Shown here in pieces: positions 7,767-16,376 of a DNA stretch of 64,000 nucleotides (within the stretch, counting starts at the first letter, position 1; every line of letters starts with the position of its first letter). Location of the stretch: NCBI RefSeq assembly GCF_030316765.1, contig NZ_JASZYT010000008.1, positions 310,001-374,000 of the forward strand, given 5' to 3'. The DNA comes from Variovorax saccharolyticus. Lineage in GTDB: Bacteria; Pseudomonadota; Gammaproteobacteria; Burkholderiales; Burkholderiaceae_C. Under the pieces are notes generated by a model. The model was given only the letters and a program-made list of their open reading frames with translations. It made no database searches and had not been told where the DNA came from. The translations under genes and the position numbers were made by a program.

Positions 7767-9395
7767 ATGGAATCACGACGCTGGCATGCCGCCTATCCGC
7801 CCGGACTGGCCAACGAGATCGACCTGCCGCCGGGCGAGACGCTGGCGGCCATGCTCGAGCGCTCGATCGCGTCATACGCCGAACGCACCGCGGTGACGGC
7901 CGGCAGCGAGTCGCTGAGCTATGCCGAGCTTGGCCGGCTGTCGGATCGGCTCGCGGCGCACTTCGCCGAGGCCGGCTTGCGCCAGGGCGACCGGATCGCA
8001 CTGATGCTGCCCAACGGGCTCGCGTTCCCGATCGCGATGGCCGCGATCCTGCGCAGCGGAATGGTCGGCGTGCCGGTGAATCCGCTCTACACACCGCGCG
8101 AGCTGGCGCATCAGCTCGCCGATGCGGGCGTGCGCTGCATCGTGCTGGCCGAGTCGCTGCGCGAGGCGCTGGAGGGCGTGATCCTCGAAGCCGGTGTCGG
8201 GCAGATCCTCACGGCGCCTACCGCGGGGCTGCTGGCCGCGATCGCGGCCGAGGCCGGTGCCGTTGCCAGTGCCACCGGCGATCCGGCAAAAAGAATGACC
8301 TTGGCCGCCGCGATCGCTCGGGCCGGCGAGCTGCCGGCGCCGGTCGTGCAGATCGACCCGGCCGATCCGGCCTTCCTCCAGTACACGGGCGGCACCACCG
8401 GCCTGTCCAAGGGCGCGGTGCTGACGCATCGCAGCGTCGGTGCCGGCGTGCTGCAGTCTCTGAGCTGGATGCGGCTCGCCGTCGACACCCGCGAGTGGTC
8501 GGTGGTGGCGCCGCTGCCGCTCTATCACATCTATCCGCTGCAGGTGTCGCTGATCACCTTCCAGCTCGGCGGCGTGATGCGGCTGGTTTCCAACCCGCGC
8601 GACCCGGGCGCGGTGATCGCCGAGATGAAGCGCGCGCCCTTCCTGGTTTTCATCGGCGTCAACACGCTGTTCAACGCGCTGGTCAACGCGCCCGAGCTGG
8701 CGAGCGTCGATTTCAGCGGCACCGGGCTGGTGATCGGCGCCGGTGCCTCCATCCAGCAGGCGGTGTCGCAGCGCTGGCATGCGGCCGGCGGCCTGCCGAT
8801 CACCGAGGCCTACGGACTCACCGAGACCTCGCCCTCGGCGACCTTCAATCCGCCCGGGCGCAACGGCTCGATCGGCATCCCGGTGCCGTCGACCGATGCC
8901 CGCATCGTCGACGACGACGGCCGCCCGGTGCCCGACCGCACGCCGGGCGAACTGCTGCTCAAGGGGCCCCAGCTGTTCGCGGGCTACTGGAAGCGCGAGG
9001 AGGACACGCGCAAGGCGCTGACCGAGGACGGCTTCTTCCGCACCGGCGACGTGGTGGTGGCCGATGCCAGCGGCGCGATGAAGATCGTCGATCGCAAGAA
9101 GGACATGATCCTGGTGTCGGGCTTCAACGTCTATCCGAACGAGATCGAGGCGGTGGTCGCGATGCACGAGGGCGTGGTCGAGTGCGCCTGCATCGGCCAG
9201 CCCGACGCGCGCTCGGGCGAGGCGCCGCATCTGTTCGTGGTGCGGCGCAGCGAAGCACTGACCGCCGGCGAGGTCGAGGCCCATTGCCGCGCCAACCTGG
9301 CGGGCTACAAGGTGCCGCGGCAGATCAGCTTCCTGCAGGCGCTGCCGAAGTCGACCGTCGGCAAGATCCTGCGTCGCGAGCTGCGTCCATCATGA
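7767..9395 (+). CDS. Long-chain or aromatic acid--CoA ligase (AMP-forming)
   Basis: A 542-residue ANL ligase with intact motifs: phosphate loop TGGTTGLSKG at 207-216, YGLTE at 349-353, RTGD at 425-428, the hinge VDRKKDM near 441, and the catalytic lysine in STVGKILRREL at about 533. It would activate a carboxylic acid through an acyl-adenylate to the CoA thioester in the cytoplasm. The last base pairs overlap the acyl-CoA dehydrogenase start (ATGA), so product and next enzyme are coupled. Fatty acids are the default substrate; medium-chain or aromatic acids are possible. Confidence 0.9.
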   Translation: MESRRWHAAYPPGLANEIDLPPGETLAAMLERSIASYAERTAVTAGSESLSYAELGRLSDRLAAHFAEAGLRQGDRIALMLPNGLAFPIAMAAILRSGMVGVPVNPLYTPRELAHQLADAGVRCIVLAESLREALEGVILEAGVGQILTAPTAGLLAAIAAEAGAVASATGDPAKRMTLAAAIARAGELPAPVVQIDPADPAFLQYTGGTTGLSKGAVLTHRSVGAGVLQSLSWMRLAVDTREWSVVAPLPLYHIYPLQVSLITFQLGGVMRLVSNPRDPGAVIAEMKRAPFLVFIGVNTLFNALVNAPELASVDFSGTGLVIGAGASIQQAVSQRWHAAGGLPITEAYGLTETSPSATFNPPGRNGSIGIPVPSTDARIVDDDGRPVPDRTPGELLLKGPQLFAGYWKREEDTRKALTEDGFFRTGDVVVADASGAMKIVDRKKDMILVSGFNVYPNEIEAVVAMHEGVVECACIGQPDARSGEAPHLFVVRRSEALTAGEVEAHCRANLAGYKVPRQISFLQALPKSTVGKILRRELRPS

Positions 9396-11170
9396 GCGGC
9401 TACATCGCCCCTGTGCGCGACCTGCGCTTCGTGCTGCATGAACTGCTCGAGGTTTCTGCCACTTCGCCTGCCGACGGCGGCGAAGCGCTCGACCGCGAGA
9501 CCATCGACCAGATCCTCGACGCCGCCGGCAGCTTTGCATCGGAGGTGATCGCGCCGCTGAACGGCAGCGGCGACCGCGAGGGCTGCCGCATGCCGGCCCC
9601 GGGCGTCGTCCAGACGCCAGCGGGATTCCGCGAGGCCTACGACCGCTTCTGCGCCGGCGGCTGGACCGCGCTGGCCTGCGACCCCGCGCACGGCGGGCAG
9701 GGCATGCCCTCGGTGCTCGACAACGCGCTCTACGAGATGTTCTGCGGCGCCAACATGGGCTGGGCGGCCTACCCGGGCATGTCGCACGCGGCCTATACCT
9801 GCATCGCGAGCAACGGCGATGCCGAACAGCAAGCGCTCTACCTGCCGCGCATCGCCTCGGGCGAATGGGCCGGCACCATGTGCCTGACCGAGCCGCATGC
9901 GGGCACCGACCTGGGCCTGCTGCGCACGCGGGCCCAGCCGCGGGCCGACGGCAGCTACGCGGTCACCGGCACCAAGATCTTCATCTCGGGCGGCGAGCAG
10001 GACCTGACGGACAACATCGTGCACCTGGTGCTGGCGCGGCTGCCGGATGCGCCGCCGGGCGTGAAGGGGATCTCGCTGTTCATCGTGCCGAAGTTCCTGC
10101 CCACGGCCGCGGGCGGCATCGGCGAGCGCAATGCGCTGGCCTGCGGCTCGATCGAGCGCAAGATGGGCATCCACGGCAACGCCACCTGCACCATGAACTT
10201 CGACGGCGCCACCGGCTGGCTGCTCGGCGAAGCCAACCGCGGCCTGGCGGCGATGTTCGTGATGATGAACCACGCCCGCATCGTGGTCGGCGTCAATGCG
10301 ATCGGCCTGATGGAAGCGGCCTGCCAGAAGGCGCTGGGCTATGCCCGGGACCGCACGCAGGGCAGGGCGCCGACCCTGGCCGCGCGCAGCGGCCCGGCGG
10401 ACCCCATCCTTGCGCACGCCGACGTCCGGCGCATGCTGCTGACCCAGAAGGCATACGTGGAGGGCACGCGCGCCTTCGCGCTCTGGGCCTCGCAGCTGGC
10501 CGACGTCCAGCATCGCGGCGCCGACCCGAAGGAGCGCGAGCGGGCTGCGACCCTGCTGGCGCTGGCGACGCCGATCGTCAAGGCCTTCTCGAGCGAGCTC
10601 GCGGTCGAATGCACCAGCATGGCGATGCAGGTCTTCGGCGGCCATGGCTTCATCGCCGACAACGGCGTCGAGCAGCATCTGCGCGATGCCCGGATCATTC
10701 CGCTGTACGAAGGCGCCAACGGCATCCAGGCGATGGACCTGCTGGGTCGCAAGGTGCTGGCCGACGGGGGCGCGGGGCTTGGCCTGTTCCTCGAAGCGGT
10801 CGAGCAGTTCGCACAGGCGCAGGGCGATGGCCTGCGCGAGTTCGCCGAGCCCCTGAGCGACGTGGTGGCGCTGGCCCGCCGCGCGGCGCGAGATCAGATC
10901 GAGCGGGCGGGCGCCGATCCCAACGCGGCCGGCGCCGCCGCGATGCCGTTCCTGCGCTTGATCGGCCATGTCGCACTGGCCTGGATGTGGGCACGCATGG
11001 CGGCGTTGGCGCGGGCCCGCCAGTCGCCCGACGGCGATCCGATCTACCGCGCCAAGCTGGCGACCGCGCGCTTCTACTTCGAGCGGCTGCTGCCCGAGAC
11101 GCAGTCGCTGGCGGTGGTGCTGGGTGCGGATGCGTCCGCGTGGACGGGCGCCGATCTCGACTGGCTGTGA
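9392..11170 (+). CDS. Acyl-CoA dehydrogenase
   Basis: A 592-residue FAD enzyme of the long form with an N-terminal extension and a C-terminal acetyl-CoA-dehydrogenase-like domain. Visible signatures are CLTEPHAGTDLG for FAD and substrate binding, KIFISGGEQD, QVFGGHGFI, and the catalytic base Glu440 in YEGANGIQ. It introduces the alpha-beta double bond of an acyl-CoA and would pass electrons to an electron-transfer flavoprotein encoded elsewhere. The start overlaps the ligase stop by four bases (ATGA), so the pair acts as consecutive steps. Confidence 0.92.
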   Translation: MSGYIAPVRDLRFVLHELLEVSATSPADGGEALDRETIDQILDAAGSFASEVIAPLNGSGDREGCRMPAPGVVQTPAGFREAYDRFCAGGWTALACDPAHGGQGMPSVLDNALYEMFCGANMGWAAYPGMSHAAYTCIASNGDAEQQALYLPRIASGEWAGTMCLTEPHAGTDLGLLRTRAQPRADGSYAVTGTKIFISGGEQDLTDNIVHLVLARLPDAPPGVKGISLFIVPKFLPTAAGGIGERNALACGSIERKMGIHGNATCTMNFDGATGWLLGEANRGLAAMFVMMNHARIVVGVNAIGLMEAACQKALGYARDRTQGRAPTLAARSGPADPILAHADVRRMLLTQKAYVEGTRAFALWASQLADVQHRGADPKERERAATLLALATPIVKAFSSELAVECTSMAMQVFGGHGFIADNGVEQHLRDARIIPLYEGANGIQAMDLLGRKVLADGGAGLGLFLEAVEQFAQAQGDGLREFAEPLSDVVALARRAARDQIERAGADPNAAGAAAMPFLRLIGHVALAWMWARMAALARARQSPDGDPIYRAKLATARFYFERLLPETQSLAVVLGADASAWTGADLDWL

Positions 11171-11186
11171 GGCTGAGCGTCCGGCC

Positions 11187-11831
11187 CTACCCGTGCGCGT
11201 GCCACAGCACCGCGAAGAAATGGCAGGCACTCCCCGCCATCACGAACAGGTGCCAGACGAAATGCGCGAAGCGCAGCTTGCTGTCGAACAGGAACACCAC
11301 GGCGCCGGCGGTGTACGCCAGGCCGCCGGCCACCAGCCAGGCCAGTCCCGCGGCCGACATGCGCTCGTACAGCGGCACCGCGGCCGCCACCGCCATCCAG
11401 CCCATCGCGACATACAGGCCGGTCGACCACAGCGGATGCCGCAGCCGGTTGAAGAGCTTGGCGGCCACGCCCAGCACGGCCGCGCCGCAGAGGGCGCCGA
11501 ACAGCGCCCAGCCCCAGGGGCCGCGCAGCACGCCGAACAGGAAGGGCATGTAGCTGCCGGCGATGAACAGGTAGATGGCCGCGTGGTCGAGCCGGTTGAA
11601 CCAGTCCTTGGCACGGCCGAGGGGCAGGGCGTGGTACAGGGTCGACACGCCGTACAGCAGGATCATCGTGCCCGCGAAGAGGCTGGCGCCCACCACCGCC
11701 GCCGCGCTCTGCCGCGAGGCGCTCCAGACCAGGATCGGCAGCGAGGCGATGGCCAGCAGCAGGCCCAGGCCGTGGCTCAGCGCGTTCAGGATTTCTTCGG
11801 CGACCGTCTGGTCGCGTTCGGCGACACGCAT
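11187..11831 (-). CDS. Hemolysin III / PAQR family membrane protein (YqfA type)
   Basis: A 214-residue protein with about seven transmembrane segments. Family residues are visible in YGVSTLYHAL, in DHAAIYLFIAGSYMPFL, and in HFVWHLFVMAGSACHFF, where the conserved Ser, Asp and His residues form the predicted zinc-hydrolase-like site of PAQR proteins. Bacterial members affect membrane lipid composition, but the activity is not settled. Its start lies 10 bases after the stomatin-like gene on the same strand, so it is the last gene of an NfeD-stomatin-PAQR unit, all membrane proteins. Confidence 0.85.
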   Translation of the reverse strand: MRVAERDQTVAEEILNALSHGLGLLLAIASLPILVWSASRQSAAAVVGASLFAGTMILLYGVSTLYHALPLGRAKDWFNRLDHAAIYLFIAGSYMPFLFGVLRGPWGWALFGALCGAAVLGVAAKLFNRLRHPLWSTGLYVAMGWMAVAAAVPLYERMSAAGLAWLVAGGLAYTAGAVVFLFDSKLRFAHFVWHLFVMAGSACHFFAVLWHAHG

Positions 11832-11841
11832 GACAGGCTCC

Positions 11842-12753
11842 TCAGGCGGCCGGGCCCTTGACCATGGCCATCGCCGAGCTGATCAGCGTCGACACTTCGG
11901 TCATGTTGCTCGGCACGATCAGCGTGGTCTTCGACTTGTCGGCCACCTTGCCGTAGGCCTGCAGCGCCTCCTCGGCCACCTTGAGCTGCACCGCCGACTG
12001 CCCGCCGGGCTTCTCGATCGCTTCGGCGATGCGCGCGATGGCGCCGGCCGTGGCTTCGGCCACCGCACTGATCGCCGCGGCCTCGCCCTGCGCCTTGTTC
12101 ACGACCGCCTGCTTCTCGCCCTCGGAACGCGCGATGGCGGCTTCGCGCTCGCCGGTGGCGATGTTGATCTGCTCCTGGCGGCGCCCCTCGGAGGCGGCGA
12201 TCAGCGCGCGCTTCTCGCGCTCGGCCGTGATCTGCGACTGCATCGCGTGCAGGATCTCGTTGGGCGGGGTCAGGTCCTTGATCTCGTAGCGAAGCACCTT
12301 CACGCCCCAGTTGAGCGCGGCCTCGTCGATCGCGGCCACCACCTGGGCGTTGATGATGTCGCGCTCCTCGAAGGTCTTGTCGAGCTCGAGCTTGCCGATC
12401 ACGCTGCGCAGCGAGGTCTGGGCCAGCTGGGTGACGGCGATGATGTAGTTCGACGAGCCGTAGCTGGCGCGCATCGGGTCGGTGACCTGGAAGTACAGGA
12501 TGCCGTCGACCGTGAGCTGCGTGTTGTCGCGCGTGATGCAGACCTGGCTCGGCACATCGAGCGGCACTTCCTTGAGGCTGTGGCGGTAGGCCACGCGGTC
12601 GATGAAGGGGACGATGAAGTTGGCGCCGGGCAGCAGCGTGGCGTTGTACTTGCCCATGCGCTCGACCACCCAGGCGTGCTGCTGCGGGACGAACTTGACG
12701 GCGCGCGCCACGAACAGGATGGCGACGACGAGGAGGACGAGCGAGATTTCCAT
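11842..12753 (-). CDS. qmcA: SPFH/stomatin family membrane protein (QmcA-like)
   Basis: A 303-residue protein with one N-terminal membrane helix (about residues 2-20), the SPFH domain that starts at FVPQQHAWVVERMGKY and runs to about 190, and an Ala/Glu-rich coiled coil with the repeated EREAAIARSEGEK type segment. Such proteins form large membrane rings and scaffold proteases or chaperones; they pair with NfeD proteins. The NfeD gene lies directly upstream on the same strand (48 bases), the standard pairing. Length and domain order are normal. Confidence 0.9.
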   Translation of the reverse strand: MEISLVLLVVAILFVARAVKFVPQQHAWVVERMGKYNATLLPGANFIVPFIDRVAYRHSLKEVPLDVPSQVCITRDNTQLTVDGILYFQVTDPMRASYGSSNYIIAVTQLAQTSLRSVIGKLELDKTFEERDIINAQVVAAIDEAALNWGVKVLRYEIKDLTPPNEILHAMQSQITAEREKRALIAASEGRRQEQINIATGEREAAIARSEGEKQAVVNKAQGEAAAISAVAEATAGAIARIAEAIEKPGGQSAVQLKVAEEALQAYGKVADKSKTTLIVPSNMTEVSTLISSAMAMVKGPAA

Positions 12754-12801
12754 GAGGGCTTTCAGCTTTCTTCAGTGATGGGTGGCGTCCGGGCGGCGCT
12801 T

Positions 12802-13218
12802 TCAGCCGATGAACTCGACGACCAGGAAGTTGCCCTGGACGTCGACGATCCGGTGCAGGCCGGGCAAGGTGGGAGCGTCGGCCAGCGGCTTGGCCTGCCA
12901 GGTGGCGCCGCGATAGCGGACCTCGGTGGTGCGGTCCGGGCTCCACGCTGCGACCGTGACCTGCTCGCCGACATCGATCTGCATGTCGGCCAGGCGCGCC
13001 TTCGGATGGCGCGAGGAGCGCAGGTACCAGCCGCCGACGAATGCCACGCAAGCCACGGCGGCGCAGACGATCTGCGTCGGCATCGCCGCGCCGAGGTGCG
13101 CGGCCAGCGCGCCGACCGCGAAGCCGATCGCCACCAGCAGGGCATAGATGGTGCCCGTGACGAGTTCCAGGGCGACCAGCGCGAAGGTCATCAACCACCA
13201 GACAGTGGGGGCCGTCAT
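12802..13218 (-). CDS. NfeD family membrane protein (short form)
   Basis: A 138-residue protein with two or three N-terminal membrane helices (WWLMTFALVALEL to the second Gly-rich segment near 40, and a third near 48-66), then a C-terminal OB-fold domain that starts around VGEQVTVAAW and ends VQGNFLVVEFIG. It lacks the ClpP-like protease domain of long NfeD proteins. The ATG at 13218 is chosen because AAAGG sits six bases upstream; an ATG six bases earlier would abut that site. It is the first gene of the NfeD-stomatin unit and probably the stomatin's partner. Confidence 0.82.
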   Translation of the reverse strand: MTAPTVWWLMTFALVALELVTGTIYALLVAIGFAVGALAAHLGAAMPTQIVCAAVACVAFVGGWYLRSSRHPKARLADMQIDVGEQVTVAAWSPDRTTEVRYRGATWQAKPLADAPTLPGLHRIVDVQGNFLVVEFIG

Positions 13219-13455
13219 GTTCATCCTTTCAAACGGCGGGAGCGAGGTGCTTCGAGGATAGCCGGTCGACGTTCGCACGCGCCCGGCATGGCAGGCGGGC
13301 GGGACTGGTATTGCGCCGAGGCACTGCAGTGGCGGCAGCGGCGGAGCAGGGCGGCGCCGGGCCCGTCGCACGTGGCGTCGGAAGCAGGGTGGCAGTCTGA
13401 GCTACACTCCGCGCCGCTTGCAGCTTGCGTCGCAGGCTGCGCCGCCATAGGCAAC

Positions 13456-13866
<411 letters not shown>

Positions 13867-13888
13867 GCCGCTGGGCTTCTGCAAAACG

Positions 13889-13913
13889 AAACGGCCCCTC
13901 GGGGCCGTTTTTT
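13889..13913 (+). terminator. Intrinsic terminator of the HU gene
   Basis: A ten-base stem AAACGGCCCC / GGGGCCGTTT with a TC loop is followed by further T residues. It lies 23 bases after the HU stop. With the A-run on the left side it may also serve the converging small gene on the minus strand. Confidence 0.9.
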
Positions 13914-13933
13914 ATTGCCGTGGGGGTGGCCGG

Positions 13934-14197
13934 TCAGGCTCGGAAATCCTCGCGGCCCAGGCAGACGGCACGGGTCGGATTCTCCCGGTAGCGCGCGGTC
14001 GCCAGCGCGTCGATCGAGTCGGCGTTGCGCGCATAGGCCTGCACCAGGTCGGCGTCGCGGCCCTCGGGCGCGTGGAAGCGGGCATGCAGCGCCTCTTCGT
14101 CGATGCGCGCGATGATGCGGGCGCCGTCGTAGCCGTCGGGATAGATGGCGAACTGCACGCTGCCGGTCGCCGGATGGAAGATCGCTTCTGAAGCCAT
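13934..14197 (-). CDS. Small DUF1488-like protein
   Basis: An 87-residue protein from the ATG at 14197 (a second ATG at 14248 would add 17 basic residues). The pattern of a short beta segment (GSVQFAIYPDG), then ARIDEEALHARF and a C-terminal helical part resembles DUF1488 proteins, which are small, acidic and of unknown role. There is no signal peptide or membrane segment. It converges on the HU gene and is 144 bases from ureG, with no sign of sharing a transcript with it. The family call is tentative; the coding call rests on codon use and an intact frame. Confidence 0.55.
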   Translation of the reverse strand: MASEAIFHPATGSVQFAIYPDGYDGARIIARIDEEALHARFHAPEGRDADLVQAYARNADSIDALATARYRENPTRAVCLGREDFRA

Positions 14198-14278
14198 GAT
14201 GGGACGCGCTGCTACTTGTAACCGTTTGTGGCAGTATCGCAGCTTCATATGACAGCGCGATACACGCCTGATGGCCTA

Positions 14279-14300
14279 GGTCCGCAGCAAGATGCGGACC
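14279..14300. other. Inverted repeat downstream of ureG
   Basis: The arms GGTCCGCA and TGCGGACC are perfect and separated by six bases. The hairpin lies about 42 bases beyond the ureG stop and could end or protect the urease transcript. No U-run follows on either strand, so it is not a standard intrinsic terminator. Confidence 0.45.
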
Positions 14301-14341
14301 ATTTCACGGTCGTCGTCACAAATTGACAGGAATCCGGAGGA

Positions 14342-14992
14342 TCAGGCTTCGACCAGCATCCCGCGCTCTTCGATGAACGACACCACCTCGGCCAGACCGG
14401 TGTGGGTCTTGAGGTTGGTCATCACGAAGGGGCGCTGCTTGCGCATGCGCCGGGTGTCGGCTTCCATCACGCCGAGGTCCGCACCGACATAGGGCGCCAG
14501 GTCGGTCTTGTTGATCACGAACAGGTCGCTTTTGGTGATGCCGGGGCCGCCCTTGCGCGGGATCTTCTCGCCGGCCGCGACGTCGATCACGTAGATCGTC
14601 AGGTCGGACAGCTCGGGGCTGAAGGTGGCCGCCAGGTTGTCGCCGCCCGATTCGACGAACACCACGTCGGCGTCGGGGAACTGGGCCAGCATGCGGTCGA
14701 TGGCCTCGAGGTTGATCGATGCGTCTTCGCGGATCGCGGTGTGCGGGCAACCGCCGGTTTCCACGCCCATGATGCGTTCGGCCGGCAGCGCGCCGGCGAC
14801 CGTCAGCAGGCGCTGGTCTTCCTTGGTGTAGATGTCGTTGGTGATCGCGATCAGGTCGTACTTGTCGCGCATCGACTTGCATAGCATCTCAAGCAGCGTG
14901 GTCTTGCCGGAGCCGACCGGGCCGCCGATGCCCACGCGCAGCGGCGGCAGTTTCTTGGTGCGGTGGGGGATGTGGTGGAGAGCGGAGGACAT
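14342..14992 (-). CDS. ureG: Urease accessory GTPase UreG
   Basis: A 216-residue SIMIBI-class GTPase that supplies nickel insertion energy and selectivity for urease. From the ATG at 14992 the P-loop GGPVGSGKTT is at 23-32, the nickel-binding Cys-Pro-His is at 82-84, FVESGGDNL and the guanine-specifying NKTDLAP are present. An ATG five codons upstream is possible; the chosen start gives the common MSSALHHIP N-terminus. It is the last gene of the operon, 14 bases after ureF. Confidence 0.95.
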   Translation of the reverse strand: MSSALHHIPHRTKKLPPLRVGIGGPVGSGKTTLLEMLCKSMRDKYDLIAITNDIYTKEDQRLLTVAGALPAERIMGVETGGCPHTAIREDASINLEAIDRMLAQFPDADVVFVESGGDNLAATFSPELSDLTIYVIDVAAGEKIPRKGGPGITKSDLFVINKTDLAPYVGADLGVMEADTRRMRKQRPFVMTNLKTHTGLAEVVSFIEERGMLVEA

Positions 14993-15006
14993 GGGGGGCC
15001 TTGGCA

Positions 15007-15717
15007 TTAGCTTCTGAAGAGGCGCGAGTATTGAGTTTCGTGGCGGGCCGACAGCACGGCAAGCATCGGCGAGAAGGCTTGCCGCTCGCCATCATCGAGT
15101 GTGATCGCATGATCGACCGCTGCGGGGATTTCCGCCGCCAGACGACCCAGGATGCGCTGCCCGGCGCTCTGGCCGAGCGGCACCGCCTTGACCGCGGCGC
15201 CGATCATGTTCTCGGCCCAGCCGAAGGCGAAGGCCAGGCAGGCGTCGCGCACCGGCGCCTCGGTGCGGCTGGCGGCGAAGGCGAAGGCGATCGGGTAGCT
15301 CGCGGGCAGCGACTCGAAGCTGCTTGCGACGTCGGCATGGTGCAGCTTGAGCCATTCGACGAAGGAGCGGCCCATCTGCTCGGTCTGCAGCAGGAACTCG
15401 GCCGATTCCCGAGTCTGGAAGATCCAGTCGTTGAGCGCCTGGATGCGCGCCATGTCGGAGCGCCGCCAGGCCGGCACGGCCTGCGCCACCACGGCCAGGT
15501 CGGCGCGGGCGAGGGCCAGGTGCAGCTGGTCGGCCAGCCAGTCGGAGACCGCTTGCTCGGTGGCGATGCCGGCGCCGTCGATCGCGGCTTCGAGGCCTTC
15601 CGAGTACGAGAAGCCACCGACCGGCAGCGCCGGCGAGGCCAGCCAGATCAGCTGCAGCAGGCTGCTGGCGGGCAGGGCGGCCGGCGCGTCATCCACAGTT
15701 CGAGGGGCCGTGGGCAT
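15007..15717 (-). CDS. ureF: Urease accessory protein UreF
   Basis: A 236-residue helical accessory protein that bridges UreG and the UreD-apo-urease complex. Family signatures are SPALPVGGFSYSEGLE near the N-terminus and ALNDWIFQTRESAE in the middle. The start at ATG 15717 lies inside the 3' end of ureE, an overlap of 29 bases, so the histidine-coding tail of ureE also holds the ureF start region. Within the operon its usual partner UreD is not encoded in the window. Confidence 0.93.
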   Translation of the reverse strand: MPTAPRTVDDAPAALPASSLLQLIWLASPALPVGGFSYSEGLEAAIDGAGIATEQAVSDWLADQLHLALARADLAVVAQAVPAWRRSDMARIQALNDWIFQTRESAEFLLQTEQMGRSFVEWLKLHHADVASSFESLPASYPIAFAFAASRTEAPVRDACLAFAFGWAENMIGAAVKAVPLGQSAGQRILGRLAAEIPAAVDHAITLDDGERQAFSPMLAVLSARHETQYSRLFRS

Positions 15718-16318
15718 GCGAGTGCCCGTGGTCGTGGGCGTGGTCGTGCCCGCCGCCGCCGCTGTGCGCCGGCGAGCCCGAGTACGCGTCCGGATGCAGC
15801 ACCGGCCCGACCGGCGCCGTGCCATGCGAGTGTGCCGAATGGCCGTGCCCGTGACCGCCGCCGTGCGCCCCGTAGGCGCCGCCTTCGGGTTCGAAGGCTT
15901 CCTCGGCTTCGCGCACGATCAGGTGCATCGAGCGCAGCATGCCGGCCAGCACGTGGTCGGGCTCGATCTTCAGGTGGTCGGGCTTGAGCTCGATCGGCAC
16001 GTGCCGATTGCCCAGGTGGTAGGCCGCGCGCATCAGGTCGAAGGGCGTGCCGTGCGCGCTGCAGTGCGTGATGACCAGCACCGGCTGCGGCGCGGCCACG
16101 ACCTTGACCAGCGAGCCGTCCTCGGCCACCAGCACGTCACCGCCGCGCACGGCGGTGCCGCGCGGCAGGAAGACGCCGAGCTGGCGGCCTTGCGAATCGG
16201 TGGCGTCGAAGCGGCTCTTCTGGCGCACGTCCCAGTCGAGTTCGACCGTGGCGGCGCGCTTGAGCAGCACGGCCGCGAGGCCGCCGCCCTGGGGCATGAG
16301 TTTGTTGGCTGTGAGCAT
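15689..16318 (-). CDS. ureE: Urease nickel metallochaperone UreE with long His-rich tail
   Basis: A 209-residue UreE. The N-terminal peptide-binding part is followed by the C-terminal ferredoxin-like domain with LGNRHVPIEL, where the histidine binds nickel at the dimer interface. The final roughly 62 residues carry 15 histidines in GH, AH and DH pairs, a nickel storage tail as in Klebsiella UreE but longer than many. The tail's last codons overlap ureF. The gene lies 58 bases after ureC in the same operon. Confidence 0.95.
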   Translation of the reverse strand: MLTANKLMPQGGGLAAVLLKRAATVELDWDVRQKSRFDATDSQGRQLGVFLPRGTAVRGGDVLVAEDGSLVKVVAAPQPVLVITHCSAHGTPFDLMRAAYHLGNRHVPIELKPDHLKIEPDHVLAGMLRSMHLIVREAEEAFEPEGGAYGAHGGGHGHGHSAHSHGTAPVGPVLHPDAYSGSPAHSGGGGHDHAHDHGHSHAHGPSNCG

Positions 16319-16376
16319 GACAGGCGAGAGAGTTCGGATGAGGCGGATTGTCGATCCGCGCGCACCCGAACCCGGA

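Noticed and set aside
14279..14300. Perfect hairpin after ureG as an intrinsic terminator
   Set aside because: No U-run on either strand, so only listed as an inverted repeat.
15700..15880. GTG/GCC-rich repeats near ureE
   Set aside because: They encode the histidine tail of UreE; no repeat of constant length with spacers exists.
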